NCBI GenBank assembly: GCA_018105865.1
Contig: CM030868.1
Location: 9,188,245-9,252,244 of the forward strand
Direction: 5' to 3'
Length of the DNA stretch: 64,000 nt
DNA from: Metaphire vulgaris
Lineage: Eukaryota > Annelida > Clitellata > Crassiclitellata > Megascolecidae
Below are positions 25,511-31,862 of the stretch, piece after piece. The position numbers and the translations under genes are program-made. A model generated the notes under the pieces. It was not told the origin of the DNA and ran no database searches. It saw only the letters and a list, made by a program, of their open reading frames with translations. Positions within the stretch are counted from its first letter, which is position 1; every line of letters starts with the position of its first letter.

Positions 25511-26352
25511 ACAATATTTACTTATACGATCACAGAATGCATCGGTGCATCGTTCCATAAGGGTGGATTTGTTCGGAAATATGCAATAAGCGCACAAACA
25601 AAGTGTTTTGAAAGCGGCAAATGGTCGCATAATAAGCTTCGACAAAACTCAGTCATATTGCTTGAAATATTCGACTCAGAGGCCGAATCGCAGCTTTCGC
25701 TCACGCCCTGAATTATTTAGGGTCATATTTCGAGGACTTTATCTTTGGATGGCTATCAATTATCTAAAAAATATGAGTTTTGAAAGCCTAATGGCAAGAA
25801 TGGCGTCTCTGGTAGTTTCCGGTAGTGGGCAGCCATGACGCCCGTAGATTAGTGTAGCCGCACAGATCTAGAGCTAGCTTATGCAGGAGACGGGACAAAA
25901 ATGGAATAAACAGTTGGTAATTTTGGATCATTCACGTGATAAAAATTTTCTCATACTGTAATTCAGCTTCTAAGTTGGGATCCAAGCCTGTGTCTGCGCT
26001 ATAACCCAATTTGCGCTCAAACGGGGCGCGCACTAACGGGGGTCCTCTGTACAACACAGCGTCTTGATGTTTTCAAATTGAAATTACAGTTAACCGGTCA
26101 AAGTTAAAAGGACCGGTCCTTGCTCTTAGGACCGGTTAACCGGTTAACCATTAACAACCTTAATGCAAATTGGCATCATTCAAATATCAAAGGATACGTG
26201 TACAATTCAATATATCTTGCTTTCGGCATATTCCTCTGCTGATAAACATTTTCGATTCCTGCTCGCAAATCATCCCACATTTGATCAAGGCTAATAGATT
26301 TCAGTCCATGGCCATGTGCAGCTGCACCCCAGTCAACTTTTGATGGCAACAT
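4222..26352 (-). CDS. CUL1: CUL1 (cullin-1), coding exons 1-4 of a longer split gene
   Basis: Four minus-strand exons (26352-26198, 19318-19123, 11255-11088, 4363-4222) encode about 220 continuous residues matching the start of metazoan cullin-1. Cullin-1 is the scaffold of SCF ubiquitin ligases: the N-terminal cullin repeats hold Skp1/F-box proteins, and the C-terminus (not in this window) holds the RING protein Rbx1. Phases agree at every junction: codon ACA is split 2+1 between exons 1 and 2, exons 2/3 and 3/4 join between codons, and exon 4 ends one base into a codon. Key matches are [70 protein letters not shown] ([10 protein letters not shown] here) and [12 protein letters not shown]. 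No stops or frameshifts occur in any exon, unlike every retroelement nearby. Later exons should lie left of position 1. It could be a CUL1 paralogue; a processed copy is excluded by the introns. Confidence 0.95.
4364..4619. other. CUL1 intron 3, AT-rich, nothing recognised
   Basis: AT-rich intron DNA just upstream of the exon 4 acceptor on the minus strand. The polypyrimidine tract is at 4366-4372 on the plus strand (A-run). No repeat family was identified. Confidence 0.5.
4620..5000 (+). pseudogene. RTE-like RT C-terminal relic
   Basis: Around 4735-4795 the frame gives [20 protein letters not shown], the conserved (K)xxYFGHxxR segment after the RT thumb. Later codons resemble a GRP-type linker and WIEHIQL. 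Stops are frequent. Plus strand, antisense to CUL1. Confidence 0.6.
5109..5269. mobile_element. Short inverted-repeat element (MITE-like)
   Basis: TTACTT..ATACCCGCTTGTC at 5109-5129 is matched in reverse complement by GACAAGCGGGTAT..AAGTAA at 5248-5269, giving about 20-bp inverted ends around 118 bp of spacer. A related CCCTGGTATTATAA block occurs near 5406. No coding capacity. Confidence 0.5.
5744..5935. repeat. (AT)n / TATATG microsatellite
   Basis: Alternating AT with TATATGTTATATGTG variants interrupts the RTE-like copy. No function is inferred. Confidence 0.9.
5936..6041. mobile_element. TTAA-type MITE end
   Basis: The segment ends AAGGGG followed by TTAA at 6038-6041, the same terminus as at 8811-8819. 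The left end was not located; only the terminus is shared. Confidence 0.35.
6958..7252. other. Intron 3 stretch, nothing recognised
   Basis: No gene or repeat recognised beyond short AT-rich runs. It lies between the RTE-like relic and the hAT-like MITE. Confidence 0.5.
7261..7666. mobile_element. hAT-like MITE with internal palindromic tandem repeats
   Basis: Ends are TAAGGTTGTTAAAACC and (reverse complement of right) TAATGTTGTTACCGG. ATCATCAT flanks both sides (7253-7260 and 7667-7674), an 8-bp duplication, though low in complexity. The interior holds about five 58-62-bp units centred on the palindrome ATCAAAGCGCTTTGAT or variants (near 7358, 7410, 7463, 7515, 7564). A partial second copy of the right end lies at 26055-26160. 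The 406 bp have no coding capacity. Confidence 0.75.
7700..8321 (-). pseudogene. RTE-like RT C-terminal relic
   Basis: Minus-strand frames give [34 protein letters not shown] and [11 protein letters not shown] (8321-8010), then [20 protein letters not shown] and [19 protein letters not shown] (8122-7811). This is thumb plus post-RT GHV region, in two frames. It is cut at about 8318 by the TTAA-type MITE relic. Confidence 0.8.
8318..8815 (+). mobile_element. TTAA-flanked MITE relic, copy B (right terminus kept)
   Basis: 8325-8480 matches copy A at 1488-1636. The right end reads GTAAAGGGG and is followed by TTAA (8816-8819). Copies A and B together imply a parent of roughly 700 bp with CCCCTT...AAGGGG ends. 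The right 330 bp contain no open frame of note. Confidence 0.55.
8860..9138 (-). pseudogene. L2/CR1-like RT N-terminal relic
   Basis: The minus-strand frame gives [36 protein letters not shown] and PSRRIRYNT. These correspond to the PLLKKPxLDxxDLxNYRPISNL...HSTET region of L2/CR1 reverse transcriptases. Short and diverged. Confidence 0.6.
9139..9796. other. Intron 3 stretch, unassigned, GC-richer than neighbours
   Basis: 9150-9520 is GC-richer and open in several frames for 80-98 codons on both strands, possibly the older upstream part of the adjacent minus-strand L2 relic. I recognise no domain in it. Confidence 0.4.
9797..10755. repeat. Long imperfect inverted repeat in CUL1 intron 3
   Basis: The left arm (about 9797-10200) and right arm (about 10480-10755) are reverse complements with indels. 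Anchors: AAGTTTATT(T)TCTAACTCAAAA at 9865 against 10710, ACAGAAAACAAT(T/C)GCATTTAATAT at 10087 against 10586-10563, TACCCCTACAAT at 10134 against 10542, and GGGGAAATAAAA/GGGAAATAAAA at 10172 against 10500-10490. The roughly 280-bp centre is unpaired. It could be a foldback element or two MITE copies head to head. Transcribed with CUL1 it would form a long hairpin. Confidence 0.75.
11088..11255 (-). CDS. CUL1: CUL1 exon 3 ([10 protein letters not shown] ... GIYEIYS)
   Basis: The exon has 168 nt, exactly 56 codons. The acceptor is TTTGCCAG at 11257-11256 and the donor TCG|GTTAGT at 11087. It encodes [37 protein letters not shown] and GIYEIYS, nearly identical to cullin-1 from other animals and the strongest diagnostic stretch in the window. 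It lies in a small repeat-poor island between a long inverted repeat (9.8-10.75 kb) and a MITE relic and minisatellite (11.4-12.7 kb). Confidence 0.95.
11256..11787. other. Intron 2 start with MITE relic
   Basis: Near 11429-11460 ACCATATTTTCACGCTTATA resembles the ends of the TA-flanked MITE family (22076, 24463) but the right end is not evident. The rest is AT-rich with no recognised feature. Confidence 0.4.
11788..12141. repeat. Minisatellite, about 30-bp unit, left block
   Basis: About eleven diverged units of 28-34 bp follow the pattern TTAGCAAATTCTAGTTATTT then AGCGCTCTTTT. The array resumes at 12590 after an insertion. Units differ by point changes and 1-4-bp indels, and there are no unique spacers, so this is not a CRISPR array. 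Confidence 0.85.
12142..12589 (-). pseudogene. RT C-terminal fragment inserted in minisatellite
   Basis: Minus-strand 12485-12231 gives [40 protein letters not shown] and [11 protein letters not shown]. This is the same post-RT domain as the element at 28.9-31.0 kb (WYDFITNQEVLTRAEMPPL, VPAHQIL). It is flanked by minisatellite on both sides, so it entered the array. 12490-12585 is AT-rich with TACATTACATAAATA repeats. Confidence 0.75.
12590..12743. repeat. Minisatellite, about 30-bp unit, right block
   Basis: About five further units of the 11788-12141 array (GCGAATTCT, TTATTTAGC motifs, 30-bp spacing). Confidence 0.85.
12744..13329. other. Intron 2 stretch with (TTA)n
   Basis: A (TTA)n tract occupies about 12898-12941. 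The rest (12942-13329) shows AT-rich sequence without a recognised gene. Confidence 0.5.
13330..15076 (+). pseudogene. L2/CR1-like retrotransposon, 5'-truncated, with (TAA)n tail
   Basis: The open frame runs from about 13332 ([11 protein letters not shown]) to 14441. RT motifs: [84 protein letters not shown] and [13 protein letters not shown] (catalytic YADD at about 14313-14325). A frameshift near 14345 moves the frame to [17 protein letters not shown] (to 14553). Then comes decayed C-terminus: [38 protein letters not shown] and [15 protein letters not shown], ending in (TAA)n at about 15053-15076. It is antisense to CUL1 in intron 2 and lacks the endonuclease. Confidence 0.9.
15077..15914. 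other. Intron 2 stretch with GA and TC microsatellites
   Basis: GA-rich at 15412-15482 and a (TC)n / TCTG-rich tract at 15709-15905. Two near-repeats, AATAGA(A/G)AATCGGTTTC followed by ATACTTAAA, at 15376-15402 and 15611-15641 indicate an older duplication of about 235-bp period. No gene. Confidence 0.6.
16709..17855. mobile_element. hAT-like non-autonomous element carrying an L2 fragment
   Basis: CAAACCAA lies on both sides (16701-16708 and 17856-17863), an 8-bp target duplication. Ends are AAAGGATGTAGTCC and the reverse complement of the right end, CAGAGATGTAGTCAAGACC, an hAT-type CAG start on one side. The ends are rich in GAGACC/TTGGTCTCG repeats. Inside is a plus-strand L2 fragment (about 16990-17780) and, at 16860, a TACAGGGTG end of a third family. 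1147 bp. Confidence 0.8.
16990..17780 (+). pseudogene. L2/CR1-like RT C-terminus nested in hAT-like element
   Basis: [52 protein letters not shown] and [15 protein letters not shown] to 17344, then a shifted frame with [20 protein letters not shown] and [19 protein letters not shown] to 17577, and a tail with (TAATAA)n near 17760-17779. It is the same subfamily as the 13.3-15.1 kb element. It entered an hAT-like element that itself sits in another L2 relic. Confidence 0.85.
17881..18418. mobile_element. hAT-like MITE (CAGTGATGGGCAACTA ends)
   Basis: The left end CAGTGATGGGCAACTA and right end TAGTTGCCCATCACTG (GTTGCCCATCACTG exact) are inverted. Flanks CTATGGAA (17873-17880) and CTAAGGAG (18419-18426) are a degraded 8-bp duplication: the undisturbed copy at 60025 reads CTATTGAG. 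The interior is made of GTTAACTAA-like repeats. 538 bp, no coding capacity. Confidence 0.85.
18851..19122. other. Intron 2 proximal stretch
   Basis: Between the L2 relic and the GC donor of CUL1 exon 2. No repeat recognised. Confidence 0.5.
19123..19318 (-). CDS. CUL1: CUL1 exon 2 (HVYNYCT ... YLADLLR)
   Basis: The exon has 196 nt: one base completing Thr, then 65 codons. The acceptor is CTTTCTTAG at 19320-19319. It starts with HVYNYCT, the end of the Skp1-contact helix. A Ser/Thr-rich linker follows ([20 protein letters not shown]), then the invariant [18 protein letters not shown]. The linker is longer than in human CUL1, from memory. The donor reads AGG|GCAAGT at 19122-19117, a consensus GC donor; no GT in the neighbourhood keeps the frame. 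Exon 3 continues with DGKDLMGED, as expected after human NLLK. Confidence 0.93.
19319..19587. other. Intron 1 distal stretch
   Basis: AT-rich intron DNA upstream (on the minus strand) of the exon 2 acceptor. Nothing else recognised. Confidence 0.5.
19588..19697. mobile_element. Partial hAT-like MITE (CAGGGTTCTCCAACTGGTGG end)
   Basis: The block CAGGGTTCTCCAACTGGTGG then CCCGCGGGCCGGATCCGG closely matches the left end of the element at 56555 (CAGGGGTATTCAACTGGTGG). The right end is missing; the next MITE begins at 19700. Confidence 0.55.
19700..20320. mobile_element. TA-flanked MITE (CCGTATATATTCTCG ends)
   Basis: TA at 19698-19699 and 20321-20322. Ends CCGTATATATTCTCGATAAA and, in reverse complement, CCGTACATACTCGCGATAAA, with CTTCGACTTATA repeats inside. 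621 bp without a transposase. TA targets suggest the Tc1/mariner superfamily. Confidence 0.7.
20321..20639. repeat. ACTATCCACACTATCCGG short tandem repeats and flank
   Basis: Between about 20380 and 20475 a 9-10-bp unit (ACTATCCACA / CTATCCGGA) is repeated about eight times in two clusters. The remaining bases show nothing recognisable. Confidence 0.6.
20640..21640 (-). pseudogene. L2/CR1-like RT relic in CUL1 intron 1
   Basis: Minus-strand pieces: [13 protein letters not shown] (for LDLSSAFDTVDH, catalytic Asp lost), [65 protein letters not shown]. It ends near 20640 with TTATTATTATCTGATAATTT. Same strand as CUL1. Confidence 0.75.
21641..22073. other. Intron 1 stretch, nothing recognised
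   Basis: No gene or repeat family recognised. Confidence 0.5.
22076..22468. mobile_element. TA-flanked MITE, copy 1
   Basis: TA at 22074-22075 and 22469-22470. Ends CCTTATTTGCACAATTATTA and (right, reversed) CTGTATTTGCACGATTATTA. It shares GGGTATATTC, GGGTTATAC, GGCTTA and TTGGAACATAAT with the copy at 24463. The interior has six CCCCGTCGGYGCTCTCGG-like units at 22197-22301. Confidence 0.75.
22469..22671. other. Intron 1 spacer
   Basis: Short spacer without a recognised feature. Confidence 0.4.
22672..23530 (-). mobile_element. L2-like 3' end with (AACAT) tail and linked repeat block
   Basis: On the minus strand GACTTTGGTATTTTTAAC then GCACTATATAAATTG is the L2 3' terminus (compare GCGCTATATGAAATTGTCAG at 49187), followed by (AACAT)3-4. 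The adjoining 22760-23530 contains loose repeats of GCGGTCTTCC and CGGAGAATTCTTAC-like blocks, also seen at 63740-63930, so the two loci share a longer repeat. No open frame is called. Confidence 0.5.
23531..23967. other. Intron 1, low-complexity A/G-rich
   Basis: 23735-23930 is made of CAAAACxxCACA and AGGACAAGG-type repeats. Near 23550-23583 GATCAATTTTTGTGGCT is duplicated. No gene. Confidence 0.5.
23968..24125 (-). mobile_element. tRNA-derived, CORE-like SINE
   Basis: On the minus strand ACACAGTGGAGTAGTGATTG (box A-like) is followed by GTAGTGGGTTTGATTTTGAC (degraded box B) and then GTGACCTTGGACAAGTCATT, which matches the CORE motif shared by MIR-type SINEs. A related tRNA half lies at 56135-56180. 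It is a pseudo-tRNA, not a functional gene. Confidence 0.55.
24126..24460. other. Intron 1 stretch, nothing recognised
   Basis: AT-rich, with no recognised element. Confidence 0.5.
24463..25147. mobile_element. TA-flanked MITE, copy 2
   Basis: TA at 24461-24462 and 25148-25149. Ends CCGTATTTTCACGATTATTA and (right, reversed) CCCGTATTTGCATGATTATT. It is longer than copy 1 because of internal insertions, including a block at 24775-24835 whose reverse complement (CGGACTAGTCACATTTAGG) also occurs at 16877. Confidence 0.75.
25148..25339. other. Intron 1 spacer
   Basis: AT-rich spacer with no recognised feature. Confidence 0.4.
25340..25445 (-). mobile_element. L2-like 3' terminus (TAA tail)
   Basis: On the minus strand AAAGCGCTCTTGTC, TTGCCATGCTTATTGCAC and TATATAAATTG precede AATTATAATAC and a short (TAA)n run. 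It matches the 3' end of the 45.6-49.2 kb element (GCGCTCTTGAC, GCGCTATATGAAATTG). The body is missing. Confidence 0.65.
25469..25509. repeat. (GT)n microsatellite
   Basis: About 20 GT dinucleotides in CUL1 intron 1. Confidence 0.95.
25510..26054. other. Intron 1 stretch, nothing recognised
   Basis: No gene or repeat family recognised. Confidence 0.5.
26055..26160. mobile_element. Right end of hAT-like MITE (7261 family)
   Basis: GATGTTTTCAAATTGAAATT, ACAGTTAACCGGTCAAAGTT and GACCGGTCCTTGCTCTTAGG correspond base for base, with few changes, to 7577-7650. The left part and its palindromic tandem units are absent. It ends about 37 bp from the CUL1 exon 1 donor. Confidence 0.75.
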
Positions 26353-26387
26353 TGCAATAAATTTTTATATACAGTGAAGTCTAATTT
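26198..26387 (-). CDS. CUL1: CUL1 exon with start codon (coding 26352-26198)
   Basis: The ATG lies at 26352-26350 and opens 51 codons plus two bases. After a short variable start ([16 protein letters not shown]) comes [20 protein letters not shown], the conserved cullin-1 N-terminus, then RYIELYT. The donor is AC|GTATCC at 26197. About 35 nt upstream of the ATG a pyrimidine-rich acceptor (TTTATTACAG) ends at 26388, so this exon probably starts at 26387 and a non-coding first exon lies further upstream. The helix ending here packs against Skp1 in known CUL1 structures, and it is split by intron 1 after LYT. Confidence 0.92.
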
Positions 26388-26454
26388 CTGTAATAAAATC
26401 ATACAATTTTAAATTAATACAAAACTGCACAATGTGAAACATCTCATTATATAC

Positions 26455-26616
26455 ATTCAGTTCCCGGAACATTCGGTACCGGAACATTCGGTACCAGAGA
26501 ATTCGGCACCAAAATTTTACTTGTGGAAGATTCGGTACTGGATAATTCGGTATCGGATAAATCGGTACATGTTTGACATACAAATCAGTAGCCATAACCC
26601 TAATCCTAACCCTAAT
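26455..26616. repeat. GGTACC short tandem repeats and CCCTAA-like run upstream of CUL1 start
   Basis: 26455-26570 holds about seven loose units of ACATTCGGTACCGGA-type sequence (GAATTCGGCACC, GATTCGGTACTG, AATTCGGTATCG). 26594-26616 reads ATAACCCTAATCCTAACCCT, three telomere-like hexamers. Both lie 5' of the CUL1 coding exon, upstream of its acceptor at 26388. Confidence 0.6.
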
Positions 26617-27465
26617 ATATATAGATACTGATATGCACCCCACTCCCTACCCCCACCCCATCACTACACCACTGACCTTTATATCTTTTATTTTGAGTGT
26701 CCCTTTTGCCGAGCTGAACCCTTATTTCCGAGTATTTTTGGTTAGGAAAATTAAATACTCATTAAAATTAACTCAATAAAATTAACTCAATAAAAGAACA
26801 CAAAGGCCCCATATTTTTCCGGATAGCATGATTGTCCAATCACCTTTCAATATTGTGGGCAAGAAATATTTTCCCAAATACATTGACACAGATGATCTGG
26901 TTCACATGGTGCCCCAATGTCATTTCCACAGTACTTCATAAAATTGCCCTGCTCAGCATGCGTATTCATGTTATCTACCAGTGCAAATTGTCTCAAGGTG
27001 TACTAGACTCTCCTCGTATGTGACTGAGATTTGAAGTGCCTTCGGATAATGCCTCCATACATTTTGGATAATTGACTATTTTAGTGTCCCAAATTAAATT
27101 AGCATTCTAAATTAAATTAATACATGCTGTCTCCAATCTACACACAAAGTTATTGTAAAATTATGGAAAATACCAATATGACCAATGGTATCCATCAATA
27201 CCTTGAGAGTATTTAACTAATGAAGCAGGCAACTGACAACTGCTCCAAGCAAATGTTCATGATGAGACAATGCCTAGCCAACCACTGCAAACAACGCTCA
27301 TTTGAATCAATTACCTGTATTATAGACAAATGTTCACAAAATCAGCATTAATCTCTTGAACGTTTAACAGCTGGACAGTAGGTAGGTACAACGACTCTTA
27401 GTGCGTGCGACCTACCTGCGATTTCTTTGATGGGTTTTACAACATAAATAACTGAAATTGTATAA
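26617..27465. other. Upstream of CUL1 coding start, nothing recognised
   Basis: A non-coding first exon and promoter of CUL1 may lie here or further right, but I see no convincing core promoter. AATTAACTCAATAAA is repeated at 26766-26792. Confidence 0.4.
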
Positions 27466-27473
27466 CTTATAAC

Positions 27474-28895
27474 TAGAGCTGTATCGATTAATCGGCAACA
27501 TTCACAATCGGGCCGATTATTAGGACAATCGGAACAATCGGTAATCAGGCACCAATCCGGCACCGATACCGAATAATCATTAATATTCGTATTAGGGCCG
27601 ATTATTAGGGTAATCGAAACGATCGGTTATGGGGTGCCGATTATTTTTTCTGGGTGCCATAGGCCCGAGTGAGAGGTGACTGGGGAGTGTCGCCCTCTGG
27701 GAGTCTAGACTCCTTGGTCACTTCCTTTGGGGGGGTGGTGCTAGCGCCATCTGGGGGTCGGTGGCGGCTGTCAGCTCGTAGAACTGTCGATGGAGGGAGG
27801 GAAGAGGGAGGGCCGGCTTATCTTGAATCCTTCATTCGATAGTCGGTCGGGGGCAGTTAATGTCAGACCAGATTGCCAGATATGACATCTGTTAACCATC
27901 AGTCGGAGACTCAGAGACGATTAGTGTCCGATCTGACTTCGTCGGCATCTCTTCACCCTCGGGCGGAGACGATTAGGTCCGATGATCTTACCTGAATTCG
28001 TCGTCATTACTCAGACACACTAGATTATTAGAATATTAGTGTAGCTTAGCTTGTTACAACCTACTAGTCTCAAAAGCTAACTGCCCGTGTCGATGTTTCA
28101 AGTTTCAACATTAGTGTCTTTCTGATAGAGATGCACGTCAATCAAGATGGGCTTACGTGACAGTGGATGAGGCTGCCACTTTGATTTTAAAACTCGCACG
28201 TTGTTGACCGATCTAATACGAATTTCAATTTATACATTAATGCATACAGTTATAGCAGCTCAAATAGGATATACGTTACATATATTTTTGCATCAAATAA
28301 TAAATAAAATATGTGCATAAAAATACAAATGTGGAAACAACGGACGAGCTGCACTTGAACAGCACTTGTGATTTTAAATTTTAATGAATGAATAATTTCA
28401 TAATCATAACTTTGGATATAAAATAGTAGATTACAATGTGAATAGAGACATCTAAAATTTGACATAATAAGTATTAATGACAACATCATATTCATTAATG
28501 ATTAAACACACAGTCTGCATTGAGTCTCTTGGCAGGTCTCGAATTGCACCTGCATATCGAAGTCCAAAGACATGTACATTTACGCAGTGGCGGCTCTAGG
28601 ATTTGGCAAGTGGGAGGGCCGTTGGGGTGGCAACTTCTAATCGTGGGGGGCCAACCATTTGTTGTATGTAGCATTAAGTAGAGGGTCCCAACAGGGAGGC
28701 GCTGGGGGGCCAGGCACTCAATAGGGGGCACTGGCCGCCACTTCATTTACGCTGCACCTTTACGGTATATTATTTGAGTGCATGATCATCAAAAATACCC
28801 GATTTGGATATTTAGGCAGACAATCGGTATCGGCAAAACAATCGGTTGTCTGACAATCGGAACAATCGGCAAAATGTGCAATCGGTACAGCTCTA
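27474..28895. mobile_element. hAT-like non-autonomous element (TAGAGCTGTA ends)
   Basis: CTTATAAC flanks both sides exactly (27466-27473 and 28896-28903). Ends TAGAGCTGTATCGATT and, in reverse complement, TAGAGCTGTACCGATT. Both termini carry arrays of ACAATCGG/GCCGATTATTAGG repeats. 1422 bp with no transposase. A second MITE is nested at 28585-28743. Confidence 0.9.
28585..28743. mobile_element. hAT-like MITE (CAGTGGCGGC ends) nested in hAT-like element
   Basis: CATTTACG occurs on both sides (28577-28584 and 28744-28751). Ends CAGTGGCGGCT and reversed AAGTGGCGGCC. 159 bp, G-rich. A truncated second copy is at 60270-60400. Confidence 0.9.
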
Positions 28896-28929
28896 CTTAT
28901 AACTGATAACATCAATAACTGATAACATC

Positions 28930-30985
28930 AAAAGGAAGCAGCTACATGGGATCTTCAAAGCTAGAGCCAAACAGGACCGAACCATTTATTTAACGCTCAT
29001 AGCAGACGAAGCACAGAACGACTTCTACCACAACAACACCCATTCACTCTTCAAGACTATTCGGACTCTGGCAGGCCATCGACCTCATTCCATCAACAAA
29101 TTAGATGGTTCAATCTGCTCCTCTACAGACAAGGTTCTTTCCCACTGGAGAGAGCATTTCCCGATGACTCAACTTTCCTCCCGGCACTCCTTCTAGTGTC
29201 CTTGATTCTGCCGCACCTGAGCCAGAAGCTGATTGTAAGGTTTCTGTTGATGAACCATCTCTAGAAGAGGTGGTCCATGCCATCAAGAAGCTCAAAAATG
29301 GCCGTGCCGCGGGTCCAGATGGCATCCCTCCAGAACTCTTGAAATATGCCATAGAACCAATCAGCTCCGCCCTCCACTCAATGTTTATCAAGGTATGGAG
29401 AACAGGCAGTGTACCTGATGACTGGAAAGATGGAATCATAGTCACATTATACAAAGGAAAAGGTTCCAAAGCTGACTGTGGAAACTACCGACCCATAACC
29501 CTCTTGTTGGTACCAGGAAAGGTATTTGCCCACATACTTTAGGCCCACATCCAGCCACTCCTGATGAAAACCTGCTGACCTCAGCAATCAGGCTTCACTC
29601 CTGGACACTCTACCATTGATGCTATTCTTGCCCCAAGACTTCTTTCCGAACTGCATCGCGAATTTGACCATACACTGAACGTCGCTTACCTCGACATAAC
29701 AGCAGCGTTCGATTCCGTTGACCATGAGGCACTCTCTAAGGTGCTCCATTCAAAGGGCATGCCTGACATCCAGTGGCGTCGCCAGGAATTTTTGGTTGGG
29801 GGGGCAAAAGGGGTCTGGCATGTCAGATTCCTTACCCACCCCTACCCTCCCTCCACAAAAAACTTTCTCACCGGATTTGCGCGAATCTGGTAGGTGGTCT
29901 GGGGCAGATTGGGGGGCAGTTGCCCCCATTTGCCCCCCCGTGGCGACACTAATGCTGACATCATACTTCGACTGATTATGGATCTCCATCACCACACAGG
30001 CGCCTCCATCCACGTCGGTCAGAACCTCTCCGCAAAATTTAAGACGCCATCCGGCATCCGACAGGGGTGTATCGTGGCTCCTGGCCTGTTCTGCATTGCC
30101 ATCGATTGGATCCTGAGCCATAGGTCATCTGCTCCAGGAATTCGCTTCGGTCCTCATTGCTTCTCAGACCTGGTCTACGCCAATGAAACCACCTTCTTTC
30201 TGCCTCATAAAGCTGACGCCATCAATTATCTCTCCGGCTTCAGTGCCACTGCCGCAGCATTCGGTCTGAAAGCCTCCTGGAAGAAAACACGGTTACAGAA
30301 CCTAGGATGCGGCCCTCCACCTTCAGCAATGTCCATCGGCAGTGAAAACATAGAGCCAACAGAGCTTCTTATACCTGGGCAGTACACAGTCATCAAACAG
30401 GCACTGTAAAGAGGATCTCAAATGACACATCTCCCTCACTTCATCAGCAATGTTCTCCCTCAACTATATCTGGAGGGACCAACGTATTTCTCTCAGTCTA
30501 AAGATTCGTCTGTACAAGGTCCTCGTGATGTCAGTGCTGCTTTATACCACAGAAACATGGACGCTACCTCCTGTTGAACTTCATAAGATAGAAGCCTTCC
30601 ATATGAAATGTTTCCACTACATCATGGGAATTCGATGGTATGACTTTATTACGAACCAAGAAGTTCTTACCCGAGCTGAAATGCCTCCGCTTGACGAACT
30701 ATTAATCAAGCGCCTACTGGCTTTGTTCGGCCACATCGACCGCCTCGACAAGTATGTCCCGGCTCATCAGATCCTTAGCACATATCTCGATGTGTCATCC
30801 GGTCATCGTCCCGATCCTTCCTGGAGACGCTCTCGTGGTTGACCAAGGATCCAGTGGATTGATCAACTTCATTGGGTCAGCAACAACACTCCTCCTACCA
30901 CGCTGTGGCGTCATGCCATCCTCCATGGCCATGGTTCTGAGGCAAAGCAACGGCCCTCCGCTGGCTACGCGAGAAGATGATGGGA
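28930..30985 (+). pseudogene. Non-LTR retrotransposon RT (RTE/CR1-type, clade unassigned)
   Basis: Fragments in order: IFKARAKQDRTIYLTL and TIRTLAGHRPHSINKLDG (28950-29110, linker), AIKKLKNGRAAGPDGIPPEL, DDWKDGIIVTLYKGKG, CGNYRPITLL (29270-29500), QQSGFTPGHSTIDAIL, AYLDITAAFDSVDHEAL (to about 29760), a MITE insertion, FKTPSGIRQGCIVAPGLFC, FSDLVYANETTFF (degraded YADD), a frameshift, VLLYTTETWTLPP, FHMKCFHYIMGIRWYDFITN and VPAHQIL (to 30842). There are scattered stops and the catalytic box reads YANE, so it is dead. Confidence 0.88.
29771..29954. mobile_element. hAT-like MITE (CAGTGGCGTCGCCAGG end) inside RT
   Basis: CTGACATC lies at 29763-29770 and 29955-29962. Ends CAGTGGCGTCGCCA and reversed CATTAGTGTCGCCA. 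Removing the 184 bp and one CTGACATC copy rejoins the RT frame between the AFDSVDH and GIRQGC motifs, so the insertion postdates the RT copy. Confidence 0.88.
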
Positions 30986-31712
30986 TGATAACTGATACTT
31001 ATACGTATATAACGACGACGTCAAATGGCGTATTCTCAAACATAATAAAGTTAGCCAATTTGTGAAAAAGTCATTATTAATTTGGGATGCTAAACTAGCC
31101 AATAATTACCATATTATGAAGTGACGCTAAAGAGTGATTGGATAAATTATTAACGAAATCAATGCTTACCATCTTTTAAGCTGGCAGAACCTTTTGGGAG
31201 TGTTTCCATTAATGACACTGATGGTAATACAACAAATTATTATTAGTATTATTATTATTTTAATTTTATCGTCCGTTTCAAAGACAAGGTGTTCATCGGG
31301 GACGCCTCAGACCACAGACCGCTGTGCTCATCAGCAAAGCAGACAAATCATTCACATTTGCTATAAAACGTTCTCGTATAGAAAATTCTTGAGGGCTAAA
31401 ACTTTTGCTAGAGGAATATCGAATACTAAAGCAGGCCACAAAGATGGGTACATATAGACAAAACAGGACCTACCAACACTCAAGCTTTGAAACTTCTTGC
31501 TCTATTATCACTCAACTCATAAAGGCTACCTCTATACAGCATCCATAAAACAACTACGAAGATACTTTTAATATAAATTTTATCTATTCCGTTTGCTCTA
31601 GTGACACAAACCTCTTCCTAATCGCCAGCTTTCCCGATCAAATCTCGTTTGTATAATTGTATTGCCGCCGAACTTTTGCGAAAAACGAGAAATAATTCAA
31701 GACGTAAAACTA
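30986..31712. other. Intergenic, nothing recognised
   Basis: A short (TTA)n lies near 31236-31258. No gene or repeat family recognised. Confidence 0.5.
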
Positions 31713-31862
31713 GGGCTAAGTAAGTAAAGTAAATAAATCTCGTGGATTTATATACGCTTTGATAGCAGCACGACAGTAGCTGCTTATTCTTAAGCGCCCA
31801 GCCTTTCTTAAAATAGCTATGGGAAAGGTATAAGATCGGCCAGGCAATAGTCAACATCAGAA

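Noticed and set aside
26594..26616. CCCTAA-like run as an interstitial telomere
   Set aside because: Three imperfect hexamers are too few; recorded only as part of a repeat region.
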